Shown here in pieces: positions 1-8,571 of a stretch of DNA of 64,000 bases; positions within the stretch are counted from its first letter, which is position 1, and each line of letters opens with the position of its first letter. The stretch covers positions 111,438 through 175,437 of the forward strand of contig JAYRYJ010000007.1 of the NCBI GenBank assembly GCA_041917055.1, read 5' to 3'. A model generated the notes under the pieces. The model ran no database searches and was not told where the DNA came from. It worked only from the letters and a program-made list of their open reading frames with translations. The position numbers and the translations under genes were made by a program. This DNA is from Pseudaquidulcibacter sp041917055 (GTDB lineage Bacteria > Pseudomonadota > Alphaproteobacteria > Caulobacterales > Aquidulcibacteraceae).

Positions 1-432
1 GACTTCTTCTTCTACTATTGCTTCGTCTTCGTCCAATTCTTGTTCGGAGAAGCCTTCAGGGATTGCGTCGCCGCCGCCGCCGGGAATGTCGCTTTCATCG
101 TCCAATTCGTCGCCCATAATCAATTCAGGCTCATCGATATTTTCGATATCAAGTTCTTTTGTCACTTCCTCGCTATCGACTTCTTCTTCCTCTGCATCAG
201 GGTCGATGGCTTTGACTTTGATTGCTTGATCATCGTCTTCATCTTCCATTGGGGTTTCTTCGATATCAAGCGCGCTCATACGTTGGGCTTGGCGAGCGGC
301 CAATAATTCTTCATTCAATGGGTCAAACGAATTGCCGCATTTTGGGCAAACCGCAGGGCGGCGACCAAGGTCATAAAATTTCGCGCCGCAAGAAAGGCAC
401 AATTGCTTTTCGCCTAAATCAATTTTTGGCAA
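1..432 (-). CDS. TIGR02300 family protein (FYDLN acid domain), 3' end cut by window
   Basis: Reading leftward from a TTG at 432 (preceded by an AAGGAG ribosome site six bases away) gives a protein with an N-terminal CLSCGAKFYDLGRR segment followed by a CPKCG knuckle, so four cysteines that could bind one zinc. After about residue 50 it turns very acidic, with long runs of Asp and Glu. This is the layout of the alphaproteobacterial FYDLN-acid-domain family, whose function is unknown. In many alphaproteobacteria it lies upstream of aroA, cmk and rpsA; here a toxin-antitoxin block separates it, divergently, from cmk. The 144 codons visible run off the window, so the C-terminus is missing. Confidence 0.85.
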   Translation of the reverse strand, partial: MPKIDLGEKQLCLSCGAKFYDLGRRPAVCPKCGNSFDPLNEELLAARQAQRMSALDIEETPMEDEDDDQAIKVKAIDPDAEEEEVDSEEVTKELDIENIDEPELIMGDELDDESDIPGGGGDAIPEGFSEQELDEDEAIVEEEV

Positions 433-523
433 GTTGAAAACTCCTTAAATTTCGGCAATCCGCCTGCCATTAAGATTGAATTTTGTCAAAGGACTTAGGC
501 CATTTTTGCTGTAAATTTTTTGG

Positions 524-549
524 TGATATCAATGCAATCATTGATATCA
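524..549. promoter_or_regulatory. Operator-like palindrome upstream of the FitAB-type pair
   Basis: Two perfect 11-bp arms, TGATATCAATG and CATTGATATCA, flank a 4-bp CAAT spacer, 26 bp before the antitoxin start. Ribbon-helix-helix antitoxins of the FitA/VapB group autorepress by binding such inverted repeats, so this is the likely operator; that assignment is inferred. Confidence 0.6.
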
Positions 550-575
550 AACGAGATTAGTGCTAAGAGGGAACT

Positions 576-821
576 ATGGCAGCTATTACAATTCGAAATA
601 TCGAACCCGAAGTCAAAGAACGTTTAAGGGTACGCGCCGCGCAAAACGGTCGGTCAATGGAAGAGGAATTACGCACTTTAATTAATCGCGAGTTTGGCGG
701 TGTGAAAGGCGGTGAATTATTCAAATGGTTTCGCGACAATTTTTCAGGGGAGAATGGTGTCGAACTGGAAATTCCGCCACGTGGAAATAATCGCCCCGAC
801 ATTGACTTCTCTGACTACTAA
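576..821 (+). CDS. FitA/VapB-like ribbon-helix-helix antitoxin
   Basis: An 81-residue protein whose N-terminus (ITIRNIEPEVKERLRVRAAQ, then GRSMEEELR) is the classic FitA/Arc-type ribbon-helix-helix: a short beta strand, then two helices for DNA binding as a dimer. The C-terminal part, ending in a Pro/Asp-rich tail, would wrap the partner toxin. The toxin gene starts three bases after the stop codon, so the two are co-transcribed and probably translationally coupled. Start ATG follows GAGGGAAC. An inverted repeat lies just upstream, consistent with autoregulation. Confidence 0.85.
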   Translation: MAAITIRNIEPEVKERLRVRAAQNGRSMEEELRTLINREFGGVKGGELFKWFRDNFSGENGVELEIPPRGNNRPDIDFSDY

Positions 822-823
822 TA

Positions 824-1240
824 ATGATTTATGTTTTAGACACAAATGTTGTATCGGAAATGATGAAGCCGATAATCCATCAAGTGTTTTCTAATTGGGT
901 TTTTGAAGCGCAAAATGAAATTCAATTCATAAGCTCAATAAGTATATTCGAAATTGAAAAAGGCATTCAACTTCTTCCAGAAGGAAGGCGAAAGAAGGGT
1001 TTGATTGAAACCTTTGGAAGAGTTTCAACCAAATTTGAAATTCTAAAATTTGATGAATATTGTGCGTTTCATGCAGCAGAATTTTATTCTTTTCGCAAAT
1101 CGAAAGGCTTCATGCCAAGCGGCGAAGACATGATGATTGCCGGAATTTGTGCAAAACACGGCGCGGCTTTGGCAACGCGAAATGTTAAGGATTTTGAAGG
1201 TCTGTCGATTGAGGTCGTAAATCCTTGGGGAGAAATTTAG
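824..1240 (+). CDS. PIN-domain ribonuclease toxin (FitB/VapC family)
   Basis: A 138-residue PIN domain. The start MIYVLDTNVVSE supplies the first catalytic Asp (DTN motif); FEIEKG gives the conserved Glu; GEDMMIAGICAKHG and ATRNVKDF supply the later acidic residues that complete the metal site. Proteins of this kind cleave RNA and are held in check by the adjacent antitoxin. FitB is the closest named type because of the spacing of motifs and the WVFEAQ...FISSISIFEIEKG pattern. The stop codon overlaps the GTG start of the DUF4062 gene, tying three genes together. Confidence 0.87.
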   Translation: MIYVLDTNVVSEMMKPIIHQVFSNWVFEAQNEIQFISSISIFEIEKGIQLLPEGRRKKGLIETFGRVSTKFEILKFDEYCAFHAAEFYSFRKSKGFMPSGEDMMIAGICAKHGAALATRNVKDFEGLSIEVVNPWGEI

Positions 1241-2091
1241 TGGCATTTGACGCAAACGTAATTCAAGTAATGATTGCTTCACCTGGTGATGTGGAAACGG
1301 AACGCGGGGCAATACGAGAGCTTATTAATGAATGGAATTACGTAAATTCAGTAAGAGAAAAAATCGTCTTGCTGCCAGTGGGTTGGGAGACTCATTCGTC
1401 GCCAGACATGTCGGCGCGCCCACAAGAAATCATAAATAAGACAGTCTTAAAAGATTGCGATTTATTAATCGGGGTCTTTTGGACCAGAATTGGCTCTCCG
1501 ACAGGCGCGGAAATCAGCGGCACGGTCGAGGAAATAAAAGAGCATATGAAGTTGGGTAAACCTACAATGCTATATTTTTCAAATACGCCGGTGTCGCCGA
1601 AAAAACTTGATCGCGACCAATATGATTCTCTCAATTTATTCAAAGAATGGGCGATGAGGAATGGGCTAATAGAGAATTACGATAGTTACGAAGAATTTAA
1701 GACCAAATTTCGGCGGCAATTGCAGCAAACAATAATGAATAATCCTTCGTTCGGCTTTTCAGGCGTCGTCTCTCAAGGAGAAGAAATCCATGGGGATTTC
1801 GTGGTCGGCAAACCCAAAGCCCTCAGCTATGAAGCAAAAATCCTTTTACAATCTGCAGAGTCTCCAAGTACAAACCAAAAGATTACATTCTTTGGAACCT
1901 ATTCGGGTACTAAAGTCACGGCAGGGGCGACCGAATTGTTTTTTGGGCTAGATAGACGCGAACTAAGTAAGTGGGAAGCGGCGTTAGATGAGTTGATTGG
2001 CAACAAATTCGTCAAAGATACTAATGGCAAAGGCGAAATATTTGATATTACGAGGGCGGGATTTGATTATTTGGAAGGTCATGCACCATGA
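1240..2091 (+). CDS. DUF4062 domain protein with C-terminal winged-helix-like region
   Basis: About 283 residues. The first 115 match DUF4062: VMIASPGDVETERGAIRE near the N-terminus, then DLLIGVFWTRIGSPTG and a GKPTMLYF strand; the fold is thought to be Rossmann/TIR-like and occurs in signalling and phage-conflict proteins. A linker leads to a C-terminal region (ELSKWEAALDELIGNKFVKD...FDITRAGFDYLE) that looks like a winged helix. I prefer GTG 1240, which has a GGGGAG site six bases upstream, over TTG 1225. It overlaps the toxin stop by one base and the cmk start by four, so it may act with the toxin-antitoxin pair. Exact function unknown. Confidence 0.72.
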   Translation: MAFDANVIQVMIASPGDVETERGAIRELINEWNYVNSVREKIVLLPVGWETHSSPDMSARPQEIINKTVLKDCDLLIGVFWTRIGSPTGAEISGTVEEIKEHMKLGKPTMLYFSNTPVSPKKLDRDQYDSLNLFKEWAMRNGLIENYDSYEEFKTKFRRQLQQTIMNNPSFGFSGVVSQGEEIHGDFVVGKPKALSYEAKILLQSAESPSTNQKITFFGTYSGTKVTAGATELFFGLDRRELSKWEAALDELIGNKFVKDTNGKGEIFDITRAGFDYLEGHAP

Positions 2092-2720
2092 TAATCGCAA
2101 TTGATGGACCATTGGCATCGGGGAAGGGGACGCTTGCGCGTGCACTTGCAGCGCATTTTGGTTTGCCGCATCTTGATACGGGTTCACTTTATCGCGCGGT
2201 GGCGCTTCGCACTATTCAAAGCGGTGCAAAGCCGAATGACGAAACCGCCGCAATAAAGGCCGCGCAAAACCTAAATATGAACGGCATCAAAGACGAAGAT
2301 TTGCGCACCGCCGAAATTGGGGCCGGTGCTTCGGTAGTGGCAGCAATGCCATTGGTGCGCAAGGCATTGTTTGATTTTCAAAGAAATTTTGCCGCCAATC
2401 CCAAAGGTGCGGTTTTGGATGGGCGCGATATTGGCACCGTGATTTGCCCTGATGCCGATTTCAAATTTTTTGTTACTGCGCGCCCTGAAATTCGCGCTGC
2501 GCGCCGTTTAAAGGAATTGCACTCAGCAGGCGAAAATATCGGCATTGAGGAATTGACAGCCCAAATCATTGAACGCGATTACCGCGACGCCAATCGAACT
2601 GATGCGCCATTAAAACCGACTGAAACCTCAATAATGCTCGACACTTCGGATTTAAGCATTGCAGAAGTTATTTCGCAGGCTATTGAAATGATTGACGGGT
2701 CAATTGTGCCAAAAACTTAG
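2088..2720 (+). CDS. cmk: Cytidylate kinase
   Basis: Phosphorylates CMP and dCMP with ATP in pyrimidine nucleotide metabolism; cytosolic. The 210-residue length is normal. Visible motifs: P-loop AIDGPLASGKGTLARALA at residues 3-20, LDTGSLYRAVAL for the CMP site, DGRDIGTVICPDADFKFFVTA, and the lid RRLKEL...RDYRDANR. The ATG overlaps the DUF4062 stop as ATGA with a GGAAGG ribosome site inside the upstream gene. The usual alphaproteobacterial neighbours aroA (upstream) and rpsA (downstream) are absent here, so an essential gene has been left translationally coupled to an accessory cassette. Confidence 0.97.
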   Translation: MIIAIDGPLASGKGTLARALAAHFGLPHLDTGSLYRAVALRTIQSGAKPNDETAAIKAAQNLNMNGIKDEDLRTAEIGAGASVVAAMPLVRKALFDFQRNFAANPKGAVLDGRDIGTVICPDADFKFFVTARPEIRAARRLKELHSAGENIGIEELTAQIIERDYRDANRTDAPLKPTETSIMLDTSDLSIAEVISQAIEMIDGSIVPKT

Positions 2721-2747
2721 TCAGAAATGCATACGGGTAACACTCAT

Positions 2748-2833
2748 GCAAATTTTCAAGCATTTGCAAAAAATTGCAAAAAATCAGGGAAATAGCTGAA
2801 AAATAAAGGACAAAATTTGCAAAAAACTGCAAA
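2748..2833. promoter_or_regulatory. Palindromic operator-like repeats before the Entner-Doudoroff operon
   Basis: At 2763-2780 lies TTTGCAA-AAAA-TTGCAAA, a perfect 7+4+7 inverted repeat. A second copy at 2816-2833 is identical except for one base (C for T at the start of the right arm). The copies start 53 bp apart, five helical turns, and a weaker GCAAAT/ATTTGC pair begins at 2748. They sit 120-190 bp before zwf in an otherwise gene-free AT-rich gap. A sugar-responsive repressor is the obvious candidate ligand, but the sequence does not match the HexR consensus I know, and no regulator gene is in the window. Confidence 0.55.
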
Positions 2834-2953
2834 TTGTTCGCATTATCGCTTTTTGAGCGTTTCGCTTTGTGTTAAAAACATAAAAATTCCCCTTTATAAA
2901 TTTTTGCTTAATCGGTATTAGGACGCAACTGGGGACATTCTGTGGAGAAATGA

Positions 2954-4429
2954 ATGGCGGAATTCGTTCCCGTGCCAGTGTTTGAGCTTGTGGTTTTTGG
3001 TGCCTCCGGCGATTTGGCTTTACGCAAACTTTATCCTTCTTTATTTCACCGTTTTTGTGACGGTCAAATCCCTGTTGGGTCAAAAATTTTGGGCGTTGCG
3101 CGCCATAATCTTTCAAAGGATGAATTCAAGGCAGAAGTAATTCGCGGTTTTGAAACTATGGCAGGGGGCGATAGAAATCACCCGAAATTTGCCGAATTTC
3201 TTGAAATTCTGGAATATTTTGCGATTGATGCGGCTTCCGAAAATGCCAATTGGGATGGGCTACGCCATGCCTTGTGCCAGGAAAATGAAAAAATTCGTGT
3301 TTTTTATCTTTCCACTCCGCCATCAGTTTTCGGCGCAATCTGCCGTGGTTTACAGTCGCAAAATTTGGTGAATGAGAATGCGCGCGTCGTTTTAGAAAAA
3401 CCTTTGGGCCGCGATTTATTAAGTGCGCGTGCAATTAATGATGAAGTTGGTGCGGTATTTGCCGAAGATAAAATTTATCGTATCGATCATTATTTGGGCA
3501 AAGAGACCGTGCAAAACCTTTTAGTTTTGCGCTTCGCAAATGCACTTTTTGAACCGATTTGGTCGCGTGAAGCGATTGATCATGTCGAAATCACGGTATC
3601 CGAATCAATTGGTGTTGGAACACGTGGCGATTATTACGATAAATCGGGTGCAATGCGCGATATGGTGCAAAACCATATGCTACAATTATTGTGCCTAGTT
3701 GCCATGGAGCCGCCATCATCAATAAATGCAGACGCCATTAGAACCGAAAAAATCAAAGTCTTACAATCGCTTGCGCCAATCGGCGGGAATGAAATTGAAG
3801 AACACACTGTTCGCGGTCAATATAAGGCCGGTCTGGTCGATGGTGAACCTGCCAAAGCCTATTTGGAAGAATTGACAAAAACGGGTGACAGTAGTGCAAC
3901 AAGCAGTACGGAAACCTATGTCGCTTTAAAAGCGCATGTTAATAATTGGCGTTGGTCGGGCGTGCCATTTTATCTTCGCACCGGAAAGCGTCTAAGTGCG
4001 CGTAAATCTGAAATCACAATCCATTTCCGCCCACCGCCGCATAAATTATTTGACGGTCAATATGGCGCAAATGTTTTGGTTATGCGGCTGCAACCCGATG
4101 AAGGCATGGAAATGTGGTTGCAAATCAAAGAGCCGGGGCCGGGTGGCTTGAAAGTGAAAAGCGTGCCGCTTGATTTGTCTTATGCCGAAACTTTCACATT
4201 GCGCTATCCTGATGCTTATGAAAGGCTTTTGATGGATGTGGTGCGCGGTAATTTGCAACTATTCATGCGCCGCGATGAAGTTGAAGCGGCCTGGGTCTGG
4301 GTCGATAGAATTATCAATGCTTGGGAAAGCAAAAGAATTGAACCGCATTTGTATGGGGCAGGCACAGAGGGGCCGATGGCTGCCGCTTTAATGATGGATA
4401 GAGATAATCGCGCTTGGAGGGAATTATGA
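2954..4429 (+). CDS. zwf: Glucose-6-phosphate 1-dehydrogenase
   Basis: Oxidises glucose 6-phosphate to 6-phosphogluconolactone with NAD(P)+; first step into the Entner-Doudoroff route. At 491 residues it is of normal length. The nucleotide-binding GASGDLALRKLYPSL is at residues 16-30 and the substrate-binding signature RIDHYLGKE near 176-184, with catalytic His. KSGAMRDMVQNH and FYLRTGKRL are further family blocks. ATG 2954 has GGAG eight bases ahead. It heads a six-gene operon in which pgl overlaps it as ATGA. Confidence 0.97.
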   Translation: MAEFVPVPVFELVVFGASGDLALRKLYPSLFHRFCDGQIPVGSKILGVARHNLSKDEFKAEVIRGFETMAGGDRNHPKFAEFLEILEYFAIDAASENANWDGLRHALCQENEKIRVFYLSTPPSVFGAICRGLQSQNLVNENARVVLEKPLGRDLLSARAINDEVGAVFAEDKIYRIDHYLGKETVQNLLVLRFANALFEPIWSREAIDHVEITVSESIGVGTRGDYYDKSGAMRDMVQNHMLQLLCLVAMEPPSSINADAIRTEKIKVLQSLAPIGGNEIEEHTVRGQYKAGLVDGEPAKAYLEELTKTGDSSATSSTETYVALKAHVNNWRWSGVPFYLRTGKRLSARKSEITIHFRPPPHKLFDGQYGANVLVMRLQPDEGMEMWLQIKEPGPGGLKVKSVPLDLSYAETFTLRYPDAYERLLMDVVRGNLQLFMRRDEVEAAWVWVDRIINAWESKRIEPHLYGAGTEGPMAAALMMDRDNRAWREL

Positions 4430-5124
4430 AAAATCCCGTCGTTTTCAAATTTGAAGGCAGAAAACAAGCGGGAACAGCAATGGTCTCAGCTTTAAAAACC
4501 GCGATTGAATATGCGATTAAGTCAAAAGGTTTTGCCAATATCGCTTTGTCGGGCGGCTCAACGCCCGAACCTGTCTATACCGAACTTGCCAATGAGAGTT
4601 TAGATTGGTCAAAAGTCACAATCGCTTTGGTTGATGAAAGATGGGTCGATATTGATGATAAAGGCTCAAATGAAGCGATGTTGCGCCGCGCATTTCAAAA
4701 TGCAAAGGGCGTAAAAATCATCGGTATGAAAACCGCTGCCGAAAATTATAAAATAGGCGCGCAAGAAATCGAAACTTTATACGAAATTTTGCGCCCATTT
4801 GATGCAATTGTCATGGGAATGGGCAATGATGCGCATACTGCCTCTTGGTTTAGCGGCGCAAATCATTTAGATGAAGTTCTAAGCCTTGATTGTAGCAAGA
4901 CAATTGCCGCAATCGACGCTTCGCATTCCGAAGTTGGCAAAGCCTATCCGCAGCGCTTGACTTTGACAATGCCACCGATTGCCGAATGCGCAATGTTATT
5001 ATTGCTTATTTTTGGTGACGACAAATTAGATGTGCTTGAACGAAATACTGGGGAAGGTTCAAGCCCGATTGCAGTTTTGGGTCAAAGGGCGACGCATGGT
5101 TTGGTCGCGTTTTGGGCTAGATAG
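4426..5124 (+). CDS. pgl: 6-phosphogluconolactonase
   Basis: Hydrolyses 6-phosphogluconolactone made by Zwf to 6-phosphogluconate. The 232-residue protein shows the SugarP isomerase-like fold motifs IALSGGSTPEPVY (phosphate loop) and VDERWVDIDDKGSNE, then MGMGNDAHTASWF in the active-site region (the usual family form is GxGxDGHTASLFPG, so DGH reads DAH here) and RLTLTMPPI. ATG 4426 is chosen over TTG 4414 because GGAGGGA precedes it at the right distance and it makes a 4-base ATGA overlap with zwf. Confidence 0.94.
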   Translation: MKNPVVFKFEGRKQAGTAMVSALKTAIEYAIKSKGFANIALSGGSTPEPVYTELANESLDWSKVTIALVDERWVDIDDKGSNEAMLRRAFQNAKGVKIIGMKTAAENYKIGAQEIETLYEILRPFDAIVMGMGNDAHTASWFSGANHLDEVLSLDCSKTIAAIDASHSEVGKAYPQRLTLTMPPIAECAMLLLLIFGDDKLDVLERNTGEGSSPIAVLGQRATHGLVAFWAR

Positions 5125-5156
5125 AGCAGTGAAAATTCAATGCAAAGGACACGCAT

Positions 5157-6965
5157 TTGCACCCCGCAATTAATAAAGTAACACAAAGAATTATTGAAAA
5201 ATCCAAAGCTACCCGCGAAAAATATCTCGCGCTTTTGGATAATCATATTTCTGACAGGCCAAAAAGGGTGCGCTTTTCACCAGCAAATCAGGCGCATACT
5301 TATGCGGCGTGCCCCGTTCTTGATAAGAGCGAATTAATCGGCGGCAAATGGCCCAATATTGGTATTATTACCGCCTATAATGATATGCTTTCAGCGCATC
5401 AGCCGTTTAAGGATTATCCGGATTTAATCAAATCAGCGGTGCGCAAAGTCGGGGCAACGGCCCAAGTTGCGGGTGGCGTTCCCGCCATGTGCGACGGTGT
5501 GACCCAAGGCTTTGAAGGCATGGAATTATCCCTGTTTTCGCGCGATACCGTGGCTTTATCGACCGCAATCGGCCTTTCACATGACGTGTTTGATGCCGCC
5601 ATTTGTTTGGGTGTTTGCGACAAAATTATTCCCGGCCTTTTAATTGGCTCATTACGCTTTGGATATTTACCCTTTGTTTTTGCACCCGCAGGGCCTATGG
5701 TTTCGGGGATTTCCAATTCCGAAAAAGCCAAAACCCGCCAATTATTTGCCGAAGGCAAAGTTGGGCGCGAAGAATTATTGATTTCAGAATCCAAAGCCTA
5801 TCACGATGTCGGAACCTGCACTTTCTATGGCACGGCAAATTCCAATCAGATGATGATGGAAATGTTGGGTCTGCACATTCCAAATTCGGCATTTTTCAAC
5901 CCCAATACGGAAATCCGCAAGGCATTGGTTGAACACGCAGGCGTGCGCGCATCGCAAATCACGCAATTGGGTGATGACTATATTCCAATCGCCAAAGTGG
6001 TGGATGAAAAAGCGATTGTGAACGCAATAATTGGCCTTTGCGCCACGGGTGGTTCAACTAATCACATGCTTCATTTGCCGGCAATTGCGCGCGCGGCGGG
6101 GATTATTATTGATTGGCAAGATTTTGAAGAAATCTCTGAGGCCGTTCCACTTTTGGCGCGCGTCTATCCTAATGGCGCGGCGGATGTGAACCATTTCCAT
6201 GCCGCAGGTGGTATGGGCTTTTTGATTAAAGAGCTTTTGGCAAATGGCTTGGCGCATCAGGATGTGCAGACAATTGCCGGGTTTGGTCTTGATAAATATG
6301 CCGCCGAGCCATTTTTGGAAAATGATACTTTGGTTTGGAAAAATGCGCCTACTGGTTCGCATGACGAAAATGTTTTGCGACCTGCTAGCAATCCGTTTTC
6401 GCCAAATGGTGGCCTGCGATTGGTAAAAGGCAATTTGGGGCGCGCATGCGTGAAAATTTCAGCTGTGTCGCAGGAACATCAGAAAATTTCTGCCCCTGCG
6501 CGTGTTTTTTGTTCCCAAGCTGAATTCCATACCGCTTTCTCAAATGACGAATTGAATAAGGATGTGGTTGTTGTGGTCAAAGGCCAAGGGCCAAAAGCAA
6601 TTGGAATGCCGGAATTGCACAAATTAACCCCTGCATTGGGTGTTTTGCAAGATAAGGGTTTCAAAGTGGCCCTTATCACAGACGGGCGTATGTCAGGTGC
6701 GTCGGGCAAGATTTTGGCGGCAATTCATGTTACACCGGAAGCAAAGGATAATGGTGCAATCGGTAAAATTCGTGACGGCGATATGATTGAAATCGATGCA
6801 AACGGCGTATTAAATGCAATGGTAGATGAAACCGAATGGCAGAACCGCGAAAGCATTTATGTTGAACAAACCGCCCATACAATTGATTTCGGGCGCGAAT
6901 TATTTGCAAGTTTCAGAGAAAAAGTATCAAGCGCCGAAAAAGGTGCGTGCATATTTGAATTATAG
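5157..6965 (+). CDS. edd: Phosphogluconate dehydratase
   Basis: Converts 6-phosphogluconate to 2-keto-3-deoxy-6-phosphogluconate, the defining Entner-Doudoroff step. 602 residues, typical for Edd and longer than the related IlvD. Family blocks include GGVPAMCDGVTQG and LGVCDKIIPGLL (iron-sulfur ligand cysteines), GTCTFYGTANSNQMMMEMLG, CATGGSTNHMLHL and ITDGRMSGASGKILAAIHV. The start is a TTG: AAGGA lies seven bases upstream, and the nearby ATG at 5141 is out of frame. It follows pgl by 32 bp in the same operon. Confidence 0.96.
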   Translation: MHPAINKVTQRIIEKSKATREKYLALLDNHISDRPKRVRFSPANQAHTYAACPVLDKSELIGGKWPNIGIITAYNDMLSAHQPFKDYPDLIKSAVRKVGATAQVAGGVPAMCDGVTQGFEGMELSLFSRDTVALSTAIGLSHDVFDAAICLGVCDKIIPGLLIGSLRFGYLPFVFAPAGPMVSGISNSEKAKTRQLFAEGKVGREELLISESKAYHDVGTCTFYGTANSNQMMMEMLGLHIPNSAFFNPNTEIRKALVEHAGVRASQITQLGDDYIPIAKVVDEKAIVNAIIGLCATGGSTNHMLHLPAIARAAGIIIDWQDFEEISEAVPLLARVYPNGAADVNHFHAAGGMGFLIKELLANGLAHQDVQTIAGFGLDKYAAEPFLENDTLVWKNAPTGSHDENVLRPASNPFSPNGGLRLVKGNLGRACVKISAVSQEHQKISAPARVFCSQAEFHTAFSNDELNKDVVVVVKGQGPKAIGMPELHKLTPALGVLQDKGFKVALITDGRMSGASGKILAAIHVTPEAKDNGAIGKIRDGDMIEIDANGVLNAMVDETEWQNRESIYVEQTAHTIDFGRELFASFREKVSSAEKGACIFEL

Positions 6966-6974
6966 GGGCGGAAA

Positions 6975-7922
6975 ATGGATGGAATAATTGTCGGCGATGT
7001 CGGCGGGACAAATGCAAGATTGGCACTTGCACAAAAAAATGCCCAAGGCCATGTGGAATTAAGCAATATCGGCGTGCGTTCGGTTGAAGAATTTCGTTCA
7101 TTGGAACTCGCTATTGAAGATTGGCAAAAAGACCTGCATGTCAAGCCAAAACAAGGTGTTTTCGCTTTGGCGGGGCCTACTGGTGCTGATGAAGTGCGCT
7201 TTACCAATTCGAATTGGGTGGTTTCGGCGCCGAAAATGATAGAGGCATTTGGTTTCGAAAATGTGCAATTAATCAATGACTTTGCCGCCCAGGCAATGGC
7301 AATTCCCGCCACTCCCGCCAGTGATTTGATTGTAGTTAATAAAGGCGAAGCAAGAGAAGGCGCACCTATTGTGGTTTTAGGCCCGGGAACCGGTCTTGGC
7401 ATGGCGGGCCTATTAAAAACTGAAAGTTCTTGGCGCGTTTTGCCAACCGAAGGCGGGCACCAGGCATTTGCACCTAAGTCCGACTTGGAACGCGAAATAC
7501 TAAGTGTTTTGTCGCGTGCGTTAGAGGCGGTTTCATTCGAACACGTTTTATCAGGGCCCGGACTTTTGCGCATTTATAAATGTATTGGCGCGATAAAAGG
7601 CGAAGCAACACCATTTGAAACTCCGCCGGAAATTGGCGAAGCCGCGGCCAATTTATCAAACCAATTGGCGGTTGAAGCAGCAAAAACGCTTTCACTTATT
7701 TTGGCGACATTTTGTTCAAATGCAGTCTTGAGTTTTGGCGCTTTAGGCGGTTGCGTGATTGCGGGCGGCGTTGCAGAGCAATTAGCGCAATTCATTATGA
7801 CCAATGATTTCATAGAACGTTTCCGCAATATTGGCCCAATGGCAAATTATGTCAGAGATGTGCCGGTCTATCGTAATTCTGACAAGTATGCTGCGCTAAA
7901 AGGCGCGGCGATGTTCGCCTAA
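6975..7922 (+). CDS. glk: Glucokinase
   Basis: Phosphorylates free glucose with ATP, feeding Zwf. 315 residues of the proteobacterial Glk (hexokinase/ASKHA) family: GDVGGTNARLALA phosphate-1 loop at residues 7-19, LINDFAAQAMAIP with the catalytic Asp, VVLGPGTGLGMAGLL, PTEGGHQAFAP, and a GALGGCVIAGGVAEQL adenosine motif. ATG 6975 follows GGGGCGG. It lies ten bases after edd, so glucose kinase, dehydrogenase and the later Entner-Doudoroff enzymes would be made together; a free-glucose uptake system is implied but is not in the window. Confidence 0.95.
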   Translation: MDGIIVGDVGGTNARLALAQKNAQGHVELSNIGVRSVEEFRSLELAIEDWQKDLHVKPKQGVFALAGPTGADEVRFTNSNWVVSAPKMIEAFGFENVQLINDFAAQAMAIPATPASDLIVVNKGEAREGAPIVVLGPGTGLGMAGLLKTESSWRVLPTEGGHQAFAPKSDLEREILSVLSRALEAVSFEHVLSGPGLLRIYKCIGAIKGEATPFETPPEIGEAAANLSNQLAVEAAKTLSLILATFCSNAVLSFGALGGCVIAGGVAEQLAQFIMTNDFIERFRNIGPMANYVRDVPVYRNSDKYAALKGAAMFA

Positions 7923-7941
7923 AAGAAAAATAGAGGGAAAA

Positions 7942-8571
7942 ATGGCTGCTTTTGCAACAAGATTAAGAAAAAACCCGATTATTCCGGTTCTGGCAATTCC
8001 AAAATTGGAATATGCCGAACCATTGGCATTGTCGTTACAAAAAGGCGGGCTGCAATTCATTGAGGTCACATTGCGCACCGAATGCGCGATTGAGGCAATT
8101 AAAATAATGAAACAAACCGCCCCGACATTAAGTGTGGGTGGGGGAACAGTTTTGAGTGAAGGTGACGTAGATGCGGTTATGAAAGCAGGTGCAGATTTCA
8201 TTGTCACACCAGGCACAAGTCCGCGCCTTAGAACCGCGCTTTTGAACCTTGATTGCGATGTGATGGTCGGTTGTTTGACACCAACTGAAATAATGTGCCG
8301 TCTTGAAGAAGGTTTCGGGGTCTTAAAATTTTTTCCGGCTGAACAATTTGGCGGTGCCGCGACTTTAAAAGCCTATCATGGGCCATTGAAACACGCCCAA
8401 TTCTGCCCAACGGGAAGCATAACTTATGAAAAAATTCCACAATATTTGGAACTACCGAATGTTGTTGCGTGTGGCGGTTCGTGGATTGCCAATGAAAATA
8501 TGATGATTAATGGCGAATGGTCGAAAATTGAGGCCAATGCAAAACTTGCCGCAGGATTTAGAAGCGAATGA
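7942..8571 (+). CDS. eda: KDPG aldolase (2-dehydro-3-deoxy-phosphogluconate aldolase)
   Basis: Splits KDPG into pyruvate and glyceraldehyde 3-phosphate. 209 residues, a single class I TIM barrel. FIEVTLRTECA carries the conserved Glu, GGGTVLSEGDVDAVMKAGA the phosphate-site residues, FIVTPGTSP the next strand, and VLKFFPAEQFGG the Schiff-base Lys. AGAGGG precedes ATG 7942. The stop overlaps the pyk start as ATGA, so pyruvate made here and from phosphoenolpyruvate is controlled in one transcript. Confidence 0.96.
   Translation: MAAFATRLRKNPIIPVLAIPKLEYAEPLALSLQKGGLQFIEVTLRTECAIEAIKIMKQTAPTLSVGGGTVLSEGDVDAVMKAGADFIVTPGTSPRLRTALLNLDCDVMVGCLTPTEIMCRLEEGFGVLKFFPAEQFGGAATLKAYHGPLKHAQFCPTGSITYEKIPQYLELPNVVACGGSWIANENMMINGEWSKIEANAKLAAGFRSE

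Noticed and set aside
6857..7573. Long minus-strand open frame opposite edd/glk
   Set aside because: It is antisense to two clear enzymes, has no ribosome site and a composition explained by the opposite strand.
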